A stretch of DNA of 64,000 nt from Nematopogon swammerdamellus (taxonomy: Eukaryota; Arthropoda; Insecta; Lepidoptera; Adelidae), in NCBI GenBank assembly GCA_946902875.1, contig OX336358.1, positions 15,865,694-15,929,693 on the forward strand, written 5' to 3'. The stretch's first letter is position 1; every line of letters begins with the position of its first letter. The notes below the pieces were generated by a model. The model was not told where the DNA came from. It ran no database searches and worked only from the letters and a program-made list of their open reading frames with translations. The position numbers and the translations under genes are program-made. Below, piece by piece: positions 22,000 through 34,469 of this stretch.

Positions 22000-22465
22000 A
22001 CAGCGCTGCAGCGTTAATAGACGGTCGCTATTGTTTTTACTATGCGTGCGTGGAACAGCGCACAAGCATTTAGCTTCAATGCTTACAAAGTAAACTTCGC
22101 GCGAAGCGAGACACTAAATACGGGCTGTGCTACAGTGCGAGCGAGAGTTGTAGATTCATGATTATTCCTACCCCTAACCCTATTCGTTCCGCAAACGCCG
22201 TGCGCGACGAAATTCAGCGCTGCACATCGTTAGACGATCGCTATTTATTTTAATACTGGTGCTGCATGCAGCGTTTATATTTAGCTTCACAGCTGCTTAA
22301 TACCCCGATTCATTCCACAAACTCCGCCTACTTACCAACACTGATGGCCCGTCTGTGTTAGCTCGTGCACAACGTAATTGCAGCGCTGCACATCGTTAGA
22401 CGATCGTAATTTATTTTAGTACTGTTGCTGCGTGCAGCGTTTACTTAGCTTCACAGCTGCTTCAC
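22000..22465 (+). repeat. Three diverged direct repeats
   Basis: Blocks 'cagcgctgcacatcgttaga', 'cgatcg', 'tgcagcgttta' and 'agcttcacagctgctt' occur at about 22215-22300 and 22380-22463, with a weaker third copy at about 22010-22090. Spacing is roughly 170-190 bp. No family recognised. Confidence 0.65.
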
Positions 22466-22970
22466 GGCGTATGCGTCACAGAATAGATACTGCTTGCATT
22501 CCCCTGCCCGCTCGACCTTTCCTCATACCGCAGTTTTTGTTGTCAAAGATTCGTTCAATCTTTCTTAGTAGTGTTTCCTCTAGTATAACATTATTTCTCT
22601 ATGGGCCAACGCGATAACCAACTACGCAAACGGGCCGTGACGTATTGTCTCCAAATTTTCGATCTTATTGCACCTTCATGCATGATGTCGCATAATTTTT
22701 GTGAACAGTCAACTTGCACGGTTCCATATTGATGCTAAATACGACTTTGGTGACGACAGCAGCGTGAAAACTGGTGCACATGACATGGGTGGGACGGCTA
22801 GTCTTGTATTCACTCATTCAAAAGTACGATTATCCCGCTCACACGTGGGATGGTTAGCATTATATGTCTAATTTTTTCGAACACTTCGTGTGTTTTATTT
22901 TCATATAATATCTTAATTTGGTTAGCGTTTTATATGTAAGTATTATATGGATATTATAAGTAATATATGG
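22466..22970. other. No gene seen
   Basis: No recognisable repeat or coding motif. Confidence 0.5.
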
Positions 22971-23289
22971 ACCGTGTGGGGTCGGTACTTTAAAATAATA
23001 GCCCCACTGCATCCCTCCCCGTGTATGTCGTAAAAGGCAACTAAGGGATATGGCTCCCTTCATATATTACTAGGTGGTAGGGTTTAACCCGCCCGGATTG
23101 GTACCACCGCACTGAATGAAAGGTCGGTCGAAACGGCTATGTAAATAGTTTGTGTTTTCCGTTTAGTTCAGTGTAGCCGGCACGACCGAAGGGAAGCACT
23201 GACGTGGCACCAAGTTCACCCGGTGTTATGGGCTGACTTAACGGATGTTGTAGGTGATGTAGCCAACCGTGTCAGTTTCCACAAAAAAA
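22971..23289 (+). repeat. SINE-A, full length
   Basis: Head 'accgtgtggggtcggtac', 'aatagccccactgcatc', then the shared body and a short A7 tail at 23282-23288. Only scattered substitutions from the other copies. Confidence 0.9.
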
Positions 23290-23332
23290 TGGATAATGTA
23301 TGACATTAGACAGTTCTATATATTGAAATCCT

Positions 23333-23504
23333 TTGAAGAATACAACTTGTATAACGCAACGTGCGTTATTTACGCACATCGAGATAACTCAAATGAGACA
23401 AGTTTCCCGCGAGACTATTTGGGAAGTTTGTGACGGAATTACGGCTTTATTGCCGGAGATAAGCGACGCAGTTACCGGAGATTTGTCTAGATTAAAGCTT
23501 AATG
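23333..23504 (+). other. Possible exon with splice donor (low confidence)
   Basis: An open frame reading RQVSRETIWEVCDGITALLP and later DAVTGDLSRLKL ends at AATG followed by a consensus donor GTAAGT at 23505. No protein family was recognised and no acceptor upstream was established. It could be a transposon exon or chance. Confidence 0.25.
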
Positions 23505-23521
23505 GTAAGTATGGTGGTTAA

Positions 23522-24987
23522 ACGCCTGTCTAGCTTAAGATTCCGCGGTCGAACGCGCACCATGCTGGTGGTGGTTCTGGTTTACAAATTGACATGAAAG
23601 GAGACAGATGGCGTTGTAATCAGTATAATATCATGATCGCAAGTTGAACGTGGAACATGTCGAGACGGGATGCTCCTGTCAGCTGTCATAACAAACGAAA
23701 ATGTCATCCTGCCTCAGCGGCCTTCATCGTCGTCTATTATGTTATGATGACATAAATAGCTATGTTATATGTCATACGTCGTATTCGTTTATCTTAAGTA
23801 GGGTGGCATCATATAGAAATTTCTTAGAACCCTAAATCTAAGACAATTTTCTTAGTTAAAATTGCGCTGATTCATAGATTGAATAGTATTATAACCATTT
23901 AATATGTATTTTCAATATGGTCCTAGTTGGCTGAAATAAAGACATAAATAAATAAATAAATAAATAAATAAAAAATATACAATCTTTCATAGTAGGTATA
24001 AATTTTTATACAAATTAAATTTACATATTCTTACAATAGATAGAGCTTTGAAAGAGCTTTTCATCCATGTTTTCATCGATCGACCGGTTAAAAAATATTT
24101 TTATTTTCAACTTAGTTTTTGCGACACCCACTAAATAAAGTTGAGGACCTCTGAGATTGTTTACACATTAAATTTTGTCACCTTGCGAGAATCTATAAAC
24201 AGACAGACGGACGGACCGATAGACACATGACCGATTTGATGAGGGTCCCCGCTAGCGTCGCTGCGTACTGAACCCTAAAAACGCGCTCCCGATGCCGCAT
24301 CTAGCATTATTCTCCGATCTGTCGGCTATACCCTGCCCGATATCTACGATACAGCTGTAAACACAAACAACGGTGTAAGTACAGATACAGTGGGACAGTA
24401 AATGGCTCCTGTAGTGCACTTCAGATTTAAACAATATCTAAATTCTTCCGCCATCGTCTTTACTGAACGATCGACCGACAAAACGCAGCGGGCATCGAAC
24501 CTCGAACGGACGAGCAGCGAAACCGGCAGCAGCTTCCCGCTGCTACGCCTCCGAGCCTTCCGTGCCACGCCACGCGCTATAAACTATCAAATTATATCGA
24601 CTCTTGCGCACACGAACACACGAACAGCGCTATGAGAGCAGACACTGGCGGATATAGTGACTAGTCACAGGGGGCAGATTATGCAATCCGAAAGACTAAT
24701 ATGTCAGCCTCGATAGCTCTCTACACATCTGATTGTGTCCCTACACGTATGTTGATAAACCTGTATTCTGCAATTATAGTGAGTTTTATATATAATACGA
24801 AAGGGTCATTCCTCCCCTCCAGTATGTAATGAATGAGGTCATAATTATCTCCAGTAAGTATGAGATTCGATGATGTAGTTAATGATTTTGTATAAGAATA
24901 AAAAGGTTCTATAAAAGTTTTTCCGCCAGTGCAAACGCCGACGCACCAAAATAGTCGATATTGGACACCGGCACCGACACTAAGCTT
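23522..24987. other. No gene seen; (AAAT)n run
   Basis: An (AAAT)n microsatellite lies at about 23944-23972. At 23690-23720 'acaaacgaaaatgtcatcct' is repeated in reverse at 35500-35530, a short shared repeat. Frames near 24.4 kb have no support. Confidence 0.5.
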
Positions 24988-25152
24988 AAGTGGCAGTGGG
25001 CTGGGCACGTTAGCCGAGGAGACGACGACCGTTGGAGTAACCGTGTCCTACTCTGGCGGCCGTGGACTGGAAAGTGGAGTGTGTGAAGACCACCGGCCAG
25101 GTGGGACTATGACATCAAGTACTTGTACTGTAGGACAATTTGAGAAGCGTGT
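24988..25152 (+). pseudogene. RTE-like LINE C-terminal fragment
   Basis: Frame reads KWQWAGHVSRGDDDRWSNRV, LLWRPWTGKWSV, a stop (TGA), then RPPARWDYDIKY before losing homology. Same protein region as 18711-18893 but including the upstream WAGHV segment. Stopped and truncated. Confidence 0.8.
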
Positions 25153-25190
25153 GGCCAGCATCGGACGCATTCACGTTGACTAAATAAACC

Positions 25191-27765
25191 TACACCCCCC
25201 CCCCCCTCCCTCGCCCTACTCACCCCTCGCTGCCCCCCTCAGATCCGCGCGCACCGCGTGGCTACCGGTCCAAACGGCTTCATTCCGACTATTAAACCGA
25301 TTATGATATTCATATTGGATAGACATTTTACTGGCTTCGCCCGCTTCAGTGACGTTCAAACACTAAACTTGGGCTCTCCGGAGCTCATTATATTTTATTC
25401 TATTAAGTTAATATACTATATTATGTAACACTTTATTTTATTGAATCATAGTAGATTTGATATATAAGATTTAAATTATTTTATTGAAATTGTGGGTACT
25501 TAAGACGAGACGGAAGTTAACTTTCTCCATACAAAATCGTATTTCGGCATTTATGTTTTTTACCCCTTAACCGATTTTTAAAATTATTTTTTTGAACATC
25601 TGATTTTGAACAACATTTAAACGTCTGAAAGTGGATGAAAATGTATTTCAAATTTCCATTACATACATGTATGAATACAATTTTTAATAATATTCGTATC
25701 CGTATTCGTATTCGGTTGAAAGATACCGAATATTTATCGAATATTTACTTATTAAATAAAAATATAAATCTTTTGTAACGCACTAATTTCGTTCCATTTT
25801 TTTCTTTTCAAAATGCAGTGTCAAGTAATCAAAAACAGAGAGTTAAAACAAGTCCGTATTCATATAAGTTTAGGACTCAATGTAGGTAGATCTACATTTA
25901 TAATAGAACATTTAAGTGTTTTTACATTTGGATATAAAATTTCATTCAATTCTATACTCGTATTCGTATACGTATTCGCGGATATCATTTTGGAATATTC
26001 GTATTCGCATTCGTATTCGCGAATGTGGAAAAATAGGCATTCGTTATAACACTACAATACATACATACATACAGGTAATAAGCTAATAAAAGCGTGTTAG
26101 AAAAACCAAGAAGCCACGCCCCCGAAATAACAATAGAATTCGCTTTTCGCGCAACTCTGTTCATCGACAAACCTATAGTTTATGACGCGTCAAAATATTG
26201 TTACATCGTATGAAAGATTCCAAGAAGTCAAGTAATATTCCTTGAATAAAAAGTATTTCAAATTAGATTCAAATGTACGATAAATCCAAGCCGTCTTGTC
26301 GCATCGCTGTTGTAGAAATTCGAGTGAAAGTTTTAAAAGAGCGTCGCATTCTAGTGTGTAACCTAATTGATATTCGAATGAGGTGTAAGCATTTATTGGC
26401 TTACTATTAAATGGAGAGCGTGCACGGAATGAGACGCGCCGTTCCGAAAATTAACGGAACGCAGTGGGTGTCCCGATACTTCGGATGCCATTGCAGGCAC
26501 GCTCCCATTGTTACTAATCTGTGTGCTTGCGATTGAATAAAGCAAATGCACACTTCACTATTTTAATCTGTTCAGTTCATTTATCAAATTGAAATTAAAT
26601 ACTTTTATTGCAATAGCATCACCACTCAAGGAACCAGAAGTTTCGACCGCAAACGCGACAAACTCGTAAACGTTTTTTTGTCTGATGATTTCAGTAATTA
26701 TACTAATATATTACAATATTTTTATTTAATTTGAACACTGACACAAAACTGGCTATGTGAAATGCTGCAAAATATATTTCGGTGAACAATACTTTATTAA
26801 ATAACTAAATTAATCTTAATCTAAACTTAACAGCATGATTTCTTATATTTCAGATTTACCTGAACTAATATTTAAACAAGAAAGTTTAAACAAATCTAAA
26901 CATTCCGCACTAAAAAAATCAGTGACGTACGTTGTAGGTAGTATAGTCATAGTCATAGTACTCGTAGTATAGTCAGGCCTCACGCACTCTATGTACTTTA
27001 GCGCGCTAACTACCTACCACCCGACGGGCCGCCGGCCGGCGATCTATTTCAGTGGAAATTCGTCAGCCGCGCGAAGTATACATAGACGCTCGCCCACTCA
27101 ATTGCTCGCAGCTGCAAAGCAATAACCACTTTACACTCGATCGTTAAGGTACATTTTCGCACGCAGCGTTTGGCGACGTGAAACAGTAGGCTATTAAAGC
27201 CCGAAGGTAGGAACATTTTCTATGGAATGATTTATCTGTTACGAAGTAGCTATTAAGTAATCTGTGGTATAGTGCTTGTTTGTTACATGCAAAACTAGTT
27301 AAAAATAATTTACGTGTCACATACCTATTTTATGATATTTTAATATTATAATTTAGAAATATCCTTAACGGGTGTTTTAGGTTCATTATTATAATTTAGA
27401 CTTAGGTGTTTAATAATTTATATTTCTTTTTCGACGTGATTTAAAACTTGTTTTAATGTGTCAATTTGCTTCTCGTTGTGTCGAATATTGAATACAAAAC
27501 ACTAATTTATTAATATTTCCGCGCTCAACACAATTTTTTCTTTCGAATTAAAATAATCATATTTTAGAATGCGGATTCTTCACGCATATAAATTGTCAAC
27601 AAGAACGAAGCTCATTAGTTAGGCATATTAAAATGTGTTAATTTGTGCAAACGTTGAGTTAGAGGAAACCCGGGCATTGATGTCTTCTCCATAGGAAGTT
27701 TGTTCACTCTGTTCTCTACGGACGGATGTCGTATTTAATGTTTTTTTTATATTGAAAGCGCAATA
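25191..27765. other. Long stretch without a recognised gene
   Basis: Holds a poly(C) run at about 25194-25207 and degenerate TATTCG-type hexanucleotide repeats at 25688-25730 and 25955-26022. The rest is AT-rich and unique-looking; 26930-27000 has short 'atagtcatag' repeats. No exon or transposon motif was found. Confidence 0.5.
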
Positions 27766-28167
27766 CAGGGTGTCCCAAAACTCAACGTCAAGCGGGAACC
27801 AGGGAGTAGGCCAGTTTATGACTAGCCAGGGAAAAAAAAGAAAAAAAAATCTGAGTCATTTATTTTTTTTTTTTTTTAATTTTACTGAATATTATTTTTG
27901 GTAAAACTACAGGCATTCTGGTTTTATTTGAGATACTGATCAATAGCAGAGTTATTTAGGCTACCAATAAAAAAATTTACAATTATATTTGCAAATTTGT
28001 AGTCGTAGTAGGTACTTAAAAATGTTGTACGAGAAATTTTCAAAATTTAAAAAAAAATGCTCATAATCATAAAAAAATGGCTCCGATTTTTTTCTAATTT
28101 TCCCCTGGGTAGTCATAAACTGGCCTAATCCCTGGTTCCCGCTTGACGTTGAGTTTTGGGACAGTTG
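27766..28167. mobile_element. TIR DNA element (MITE), CAGGGTGTCCC type
   Basis: About 60-bp inverted ends: the left CAGGGTGTCCCAAAACTCAA and its continuation are matched in reverse at 28105-28167. TA dinucleotides flank both sides (27764-27765, 28168-28169), as for Tc1/mariner-type insertion. The AT-rich interior has no transposase, so it is non-autonomous. The 122-codon minus frame across its right half is not a gene. Confidence 0.8.
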
Positions 28168-28172
28168 TATAT

Positions 28173-28310
28173 GGCGCCGATTGAGCCATAAGGTGTCTAA
28201 CGACGCCGATGGAAATTCGGTCGTATGCGGGGTTTGCGAATGCCATGCCGGCCTGACAGGTACCCGTTTACGCAGCTCTTGAAGGACCCGAGACTGTACT
28301 TGGGGGGAAA
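28173..28310 (-). repeat. LINE-D 3' fragment
   Basis: 'aaggtgtctaacgacgccga', 'cgaatgccatgccggcctga' and 'ctcttgaaggacccgagact' match LINE-D in reverse. It begins 5 bp beyond the TIR element. Confidence 0.7.
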
Positions 28311-28565
28311 TATATACTTTCTTGTTCATAGTATATTGGGTATGTCTGACCTACGCATATTTAAAAAATTGTAACACACGTGTTTTATGACACCGCACCA
28401 CATACCACACCTTGCCAAAACTGCGGACATAGCTATTATAATTACTAAAAAGTATGAGATTTAAACCTCTTGGCATAGCTAATCTCACCACAGACAGACA
28501 TGGAGACATTTATATGAATCACACATCCTTAATATTAAACAAATTCAAACAGTGATCACCTATAG

Positions 28566-28651
28566 GCTTCGCTCTGGTCTTGCCGGCTACACTGAACTGG
28601 ACGGCAAAGACGAACTATTTAAATAACCGTTTCGAGCGACCTTTCATACAG
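28566..28651 (-). repeat. Older SINE body fragment
   Basis: 'cttgccggctacactgaact' to 'cgacctttcatacag' follows the shared body, ending at the point where the younger SINE-A inserted. Confidence 0.7.
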
Positions 28652-28967
28652 TTTTTTTATGGAAACTGACACGGTTGGCTACATCACCTACAACATCCGT
28701 GATATCAGCCCATAACACCGGGTGAGCTAGGTGCCATGTCAGGTGCTTCCCTTCGGTCGTGCCGGCTACACTGAACTGGACGGAAAACACAAACTATTTA
28801 CATAGCCGTTTCGACCGACCTTTCATTCAGTGCGGTGGTACCAACCCGGGCGGGTTAAACCCTACCACCTAGTAATATAAGAAGGGGGTCATATCCCTTA
28901 GTCGCCTTTTACGACATACACGGGGGCAGTGGGGCTATTCTTTTAAAGTACCGGCCCCACACGGTAC
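28652..28967 (-). repeat. SINE-A, full length, with 7-bp TSD
   Basis: Poly(T) at 28652, complete body and head ending 'ccccacacggta'. The 7-mer CATACAG sits immediately before the poly(T) (28645-28651) and at the far end (28967-28973), a target site duplication showing retroposition into the older fragment. Confidence 0.9.
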
Positions 28968-28973
28968 ATACAG

Positions 28974-29430
28974 GAAGTCATCCTTTAAATACATACTTAA
29001 CCCAACTGAACACAATCGGAAGTTTATAACCGCCAAATAAGTCATCATTCTTGAATTTTCTTATACATAACACCATCCATCACGAATAAATAAGACGTAA
29101 ATTCATAAGATTATTTATAACCTATGTTCCAGCTATCATAACTCGATTCATTCTCACGCCGAATTTTTTTAAACATATTTTTATGTTTACGAAACCTCCA
29201 TCAATTCACGCAGCTCATTAATAACCGATAGAATTAGCCATTAATTTGGATTAATGACCATTAATATGGTATAATGGCATTCCGGGCTTGTTCTCGCGTT
29301 TTTATTCGCTTGTAATCTGATACGCGGAGATGTAGGCTCTCGTTTCACGTGCTGAGGTCATTTGTGGCCTAGCCTTACCCGACTACAGCAACGCCGAAAC
29401 TAATACAAATAAGATTTATGTTGTTTTTTT
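28974..29430. other. No gene seen
   Basis: AT-rich; nothing recognised. Confidence 0.5.
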
Positions 29431-29431
29431 T

Positions 29432-29596
29432 AACCGACTTCAAAAAAAGGAGATGGTTCTCAATTCGACTGTATGATTTGATTCGACATATTTTTGATTT
29501 ATGTTTGTTACCTCCGAACTTTCGACTGGGTGAACCGATTTTGAAAATCCTTTTTTTATTTGAAAGCTGGTGCTTCCCGTGTGGTCCCACTTATTA
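29432..29596 (+). repeat. Repeat L
   Basis: 'aaccgacttcaaaaaaagga', 'ggttctcaattcgactgtat', 'ttgttacctccgaactttcg' and 'gtgcttcccgtgtggtccca' are phrases I know from a very common lepidopteran interspersed repeat. No other copy is in this window. Confidence 0.6.
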
Positions 29597-29602
29597 AATT
29601 TA

Positions 29603-30000
29603 GTCAGCCTCGATAGCCGTGGTGCAGACAGTCGACTGTCGCTATTGGTTGTTAAGCAACGCGGGGCCGGTCAGTACTTGGATGGGTGACCGCTCGACCG
29701 TTGTAGGCTGACCGTGGTTCAGATTCCACGTAAAACCGTAGATCCCTTCCCTTCTTACCTTACTCGGCGGTAGGGCGGTACCAACCCGGGCGGTTGAACC
29801 GCCCGGGTTGGTACCACCGCACTGAATGAAACTTCGGTCGAAACGGCTATGTAAATAGTTTGTGTTTTCCGTCCATTTCAGTGTAGCCGGCACGACCGAA
29901 GGGAAGAACTGACGTGACACCTTGTTCACCGAAATGTTATGGACTGACATCATGGATGTTATAGGTGATGTAGCCAATCGTGTCAGTTTCAATAGAAAAA
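29603..30000 (+). repeat. SINE-B, with internal palindrome
   Basis: 5' end GTCAGCCTCGATAGCC, 5S-like segment 'ttgttaagcaacgc' and 'ggtcagtacttggatgggtg', tRNA-like B box GGTTCAGATTCC, then the shared body. At 29777-29815 the body contains a 39-bp palindrome because 'ggtaccaacccgggcggtt' is followed by its own complement. The tail is short and impure. Confidence 0.85.
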
Positions 30001-30174
30001 CCTTTCTTACTCGTATAAATACACAATTCGGTTGGTTGTGACAATGAAAAAAAAATATTTTGTTAATTGAGGAGCAACGGAACAAAATACTACATATTCA
30101 CTTTTTTCCGTGAGTGTTTTTGTGAGTGACAAAAATTTGTTTTTTCATTTGTTTTCTAATCCATGTTTACCTAT

Positions 30175-30356
30175 TTTTTGTTTTTTTTTTTATGGAAACT
30201 GATACGGTTGGCTACATCACCTACAACATCCGTGATGTCAGCCCATAACACCGGGTGAACTTGGTGCCACGTCAGTGCTTCCCTTCGGTCGTGCCGGCTA
30301 CACTGAACTGGACGGAAAACACGAACTATTTACATAGCCGTTTCGATCGACTTTTC
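30175..30356 (-). repeat. SINE-A/B, 5'-truncated
   Basis: Poly(T) at about 30175-30191 and the 3' half of the body, ending at 'ccgtttcgatcgac'. Loss of the 5' side with an intact 3' end fits incomplete reverse transcription. Confidence 0.8.
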
Positions 30357-32190
30357 AACATTTCAACATTTGTTTGTAAGTATTAAAGCCTTTTTTTAGA
30401 TTTTGAAAAAAAAAATTGCTTTATTTATTCCCACGACACTCCTTGCTATGGGCACTATTGTGATGTGATGTGTATGTATGTGGTATGTTTATAAGGTCTC
30501 TCCAAGCCAAGTCAGCCTCAATATTTATGTATTACTTGTATGTATAGTACACAAGAAGCAACTCTACACCTGTCACTCGCACCGTCGACCTCTTGTTAAA
30601 ATATCTCCAAATACTCAGCAGCGTGAAGAAACAAAACGAACCACCGAAATACCGAGAAGCGAACATACATACAATAATCTCTAACTAAACTACTGCGCCC
30701 AATTATACGCTAGAAAACAAACTAGCCTTAATACTCGCTTATAATAAGCTGGGAGAAATAAATTGTTGAAAAAAGAAATAAAAAAGCTACACAAATATTC
30801 CTGTCAGGGGTCACACCTGTGAACCGCTTGAGTGAGCTCCGCTACTATGGAGAGAGCTTTGCATTTTTCTAATGATGTTAAATATTCGCGTAGCTTAGCA
30901 AATTATTCGTTTTCGTTGTTTTCGTACTATATACTCTATTCGCCAAACAGAGTTATTGTAGCGTTCTCTCTTTGGCACTTTTGTATGCAAGTGGAAGGGA
31001 CAGATTACTGCATTTGGAGGGCAGTGGACCGTAAACAATTCTCAAGAAATGCAAAGATACGTTTACATGGCTTACTTTAATAATGGCAAATGCCAGAGGG
31101 TTAAATTATAAAATTTGATATAATAATGGAATTTGGAAGGGGTTAAATGTAATTATCTTACATATCGATTCCTACTATAAATTATGATATCATATAATAA
31201 ATCCTAATAATCCGATCATATTTATTTTTTCTATTATTATTTTTATTTCATTATCATAAATTATTATATATTTTATTTTCATATTAACACTAAGGGTAGG
31301 CACATTTTAATTAAAGGTATACTTAATAATGGAATCGTTATTAAAAACAATAAAAAAAAAATCACAATTTATTAAAATCATTAATTCAAGGTGACTAATC
31401 AAAAACATTGAGAAAACTATCACCTACTTATATATATATATTTTTTTTATAAATTTCTTAAAAGTAATAATTGTTTAATATACATTGCCTCAAGATTATA
31501 ATAACAAATGTGTGAGTGCTTCTCTATACTAGCGACGCGCAGCGGAGGCGACTCGCCTGACGTTTGTATTAGTGGGAGAATAAGTTATCTGCCTTATCAT
31601 AATCTCTACAGATCACAATAGCTGGCGCACACAACATCATCAATATATTACTATACTGCCTAGACTAGAACCACTCTACCGGGACCCAACATTCGACATA
31701 CTTGCGCACCTGCCACAAACTAATTAAATATATAAAAAAAACATACAGTAAAGAGTTTCAAAATAAACAAAAGGGAATAAAGGAAAAACAATATTATGTA
31801 AATATAAGAACCAACTAATGTCTAGACAAATATAAAAATTAAATATTCTTACGCTGCTTCGGTGCTTGTGACAACAACACCAACAGCCCCAATGAAGCAA
31901 ATCTTTTAATTTAGTTATCTCTATGTCTCCTTGTTTTTTCCTTTACATGGTATTTTAGCCTTAATTAGTTATTTTTATTTATGAATTAAAATAGAGTTTT
32001 AAAGCTTTATAAAACGAAATTTAATTGAATTTTAATTCAGAATCTGATTCATCATGATCATGATCTAATTTTTTGTTTTATTTTTATATTTTAGAGATGC
32101 GCCATTTTATACTTGCCATTTTATCGTTTTTATTGTAAATGTATTATTTTAACCAAAAACATTATATATGTACTCATCATTAGCACTTCA
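30357..32190. other. Long AT-rich stretch without a recognised feature
   Basis: Includes AT-rich 31080-31500 and several small frames (30478-30684, 30832-31080) that lack any motif. Confidence 0.5.
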
Positions 32191-32439
32191 TTCCGATCGA
32201 ACCTTAGTACAGAGACCACGCTATGAGTCGTTGACCTGATGAGCAGCTGTGCCAACCAACACCATGTATGTAGAATATTACCAAACTATTCATACAAACT
32301 CTTAAAGTATCAAGATGTTTGTTCGTGCTGTAACGCACTACGGTCCCGGGCCGAAGCAGTAGGTGTGATGTTCCGTGAATTACCAACGCAGCGGGGTGAC
32401 GCCTCGTCTCGCCGAGTTTACTATTTGGACACGTTGCCC

Positions 32440-32660
32440 TGTGCCAACTGATGAGATGTAACCATAAAGTAACAGACAGATGAGGAGATGTAACCATGCA
32501 GCAATCGTTGAGCCATAAGCCAACAATTGAAGAGATGTAACCACAAGGCAATAGTTTACAGTTTAGGCAATAGTTGCGAAGATGTAACCGTCGTCGTAAC
32601 GTGACAATTGAGAAACCATGAGGTAACCATGTTGAGGAAGTGTAACTATATCATATTACG
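32440..32660 (+). repeat. Degenerate tandem repeat, GAGATGTAACCAT unit
   Basis: 'agatgtaacca' recurs at about 32454, 32485, 32534 and 32579 with 'gtaac' or 'gcaa' and 'gttga' blocks between. Spacing is irregular (about 31-49 bp). The unit is also echoed at 32640 and 32719. Confidence 0.6.
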
Positions 32661-32741
32661 GAAACAGGCTATGAAATGTGTTCATTCCGTAATAGAGGTG
32701 ATTATTGCAAAAGCTAAAATGTAACCATATTGTTACACTCA

Positions 32742-32791
32742 CTCACGATTACATGTTCGCTACGCGGAAGTAGCAAACATGTAATCGTGAG
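32742..32791. repeat. Perfect 16-bp hairpin
   Basis: CTCACGATTACATGTT (32742-32757) pairs exactly with 32776-32791 around an 18-nt loop. No U-rich run follows, so a terminator is not implied. Confidence 0.8.
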
Positions 32792-33192
32792 AAACCACCA
32801 TTAGGTTAGATTCGGCTAGGGTTACACGTCACCTACAAATTACCCTAAATTATTTTTATTACAAACCATTGTAAGTATACAAAGATGTGAAAACCTTGGC
32901 ATTTGGTATTATCAGAGTGCCTAAAGAGCGTCTACACAATTGGAGATAAAGGCTTCAGATACGGTAACATATTCAATCGCTGACTCGGCTGACTCCAATA
33001 GGCGCAAGGGCAGAGTTACACTGTGAGCGAGTGGGCGAGTGGCTAGTAACTAGGAGACAAGGAACTTACCAGATGGAGAAGTAATTTTTACGACAAATAT
33101 GTATTAAAAAAAAAGTCAAGGTGAACCATGTCCACGTGCCGAGGGTTCCGTAACTGCTGCTTTGCTCTCATACAATTATATTTTCTATGATG

Positions 33193-33440
33193 GCGCAGTC
33201 AGTCTTTTAATGGGTGGCCGTCAGACCGTTGAGGTTGATCGTGGTTAGAATTCCACGTGAAACTGTTGTCTCCCTCCCCAAACTTATACTATGTACATAA
33301 CGTGTAGCATGGCTTAACCCGTCTGAATTGGTACAACCGCACTGAATGAAGATCGGTCGAAACAGCTAAGAAAATAGGTCGCATTTTCCGTCCAGTTCAA
33401 TGTAGCCGGCACGAACAAATGGAAGAACTGACATGGCACA
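33193..33440 (+). repeat. SINE-B, degenerate
   Basis: Part of the head ('aatgggtggccgtcagacc', B-box-like GGTTAGAATTCC) and most of the body ('ccgcactgaatgaagatcgg', 'tccgtccagttcaatgtagc') survive with many substitutions. The 3' end is lost. Confidence 0.7.
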
Positions 33441-33683
33441 TGTATCTGTAGATTCGTGAGTGTGAAGTAACTTTCCCGCCGTCACAGCCGTGGCATTGTC
33501 ATCTGGACCAACATTTGTATTGATGTAAGTATTTTAAAACTGTTAGTTTCTGATGACTTACTATTAGTTTTTAGATAATCACGGGTTATATTTAATGCTT
33601 CTCATTGCATTACAATATCTACTCACTATATGTACACTATCACATACTTTATCGAGATAAATTGCTTGCTCACTTCCTTTTAG

Positions 33684-33977
33684 GTTTCCGTATCCCGTAC
33701 GGAAGCCTATTACTAAGCCTACGCCGGCCGTCTGTCTGTCTGTCCGTCCGTCTGTCCGTTCTACTGCTGTATCTTTGGAACCGCAATAGGTAGCCAGTTG
33801 AAATTTTCACAGAATATGTGTTATTATGGTGGATATAACAACAAATAATAAAATATAGAAAAGGTCAAAAATGTAGGGGGGTCCCCATACAAGAAACGTG
33901 TTTTTTTTTCAAAGTATTTTTAATTTGTGGTGCGGAAACCTAGGTGCGTGAGTCCGGATCGCACTTGGGCGGTTTTT
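33684..33977 (-). repeat. Repeat F
   Basis: 'ggtttccgtatcccgtacgg', a (GTCT/GTCC)n run, 'cacagaatatgtgttattat', 'ggtccccatacaagaaacgt' and 'cgcacttgggcggtttttt'. Confidence 0.75.
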
Positions 33978-34469
33978 TGTATCTCTCGCCGCTCGTCGCT
34001 CGCCGCTCGCCTTCGATGTGACCCGCATTGCGCACCACACCTACACCGCGCAGTGACCGAAGCACTTCTGCTTCCACGAATAAAGGAGTAGAACATCAAT
34101 ATCTGATTTCCAAAAATTATTATATCTCTTAATGTGACTTTTATCATATCTTAATTATGTATACAGGCCTCCGCAGAGTGGGAGGTTATAGCGTCCGCCT
34201 TTTCAAATTCTATTGTGTTGGCTCTTTAATGTGGCGTTTCGAAAGATTTCGGTGGAGCGGTGTCGGGTGTCGCAGGGCCGTTACGCTGGTTTATGTCGCA
34301 TTCAATATGTTTTATTGTCGCCGCTTAGGTGTAGGCGACTGTTCTCATTTGGGATATGACGGAATCCTTGTTTGTTTGTCTTTAAAAGTGCGACTGAAGT
34401 TTCATATTATTTTTACGTAGAATGCGTGCTAGATTTCGTGTTGTATGAATTGATTATAGTTATAGGTGA

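Noticed and set aside
29642..30085. 147-codon minus frame
   Set aside because: It is antisense to a SINE-B; similar frames appear against other SINE copies for the same reason.
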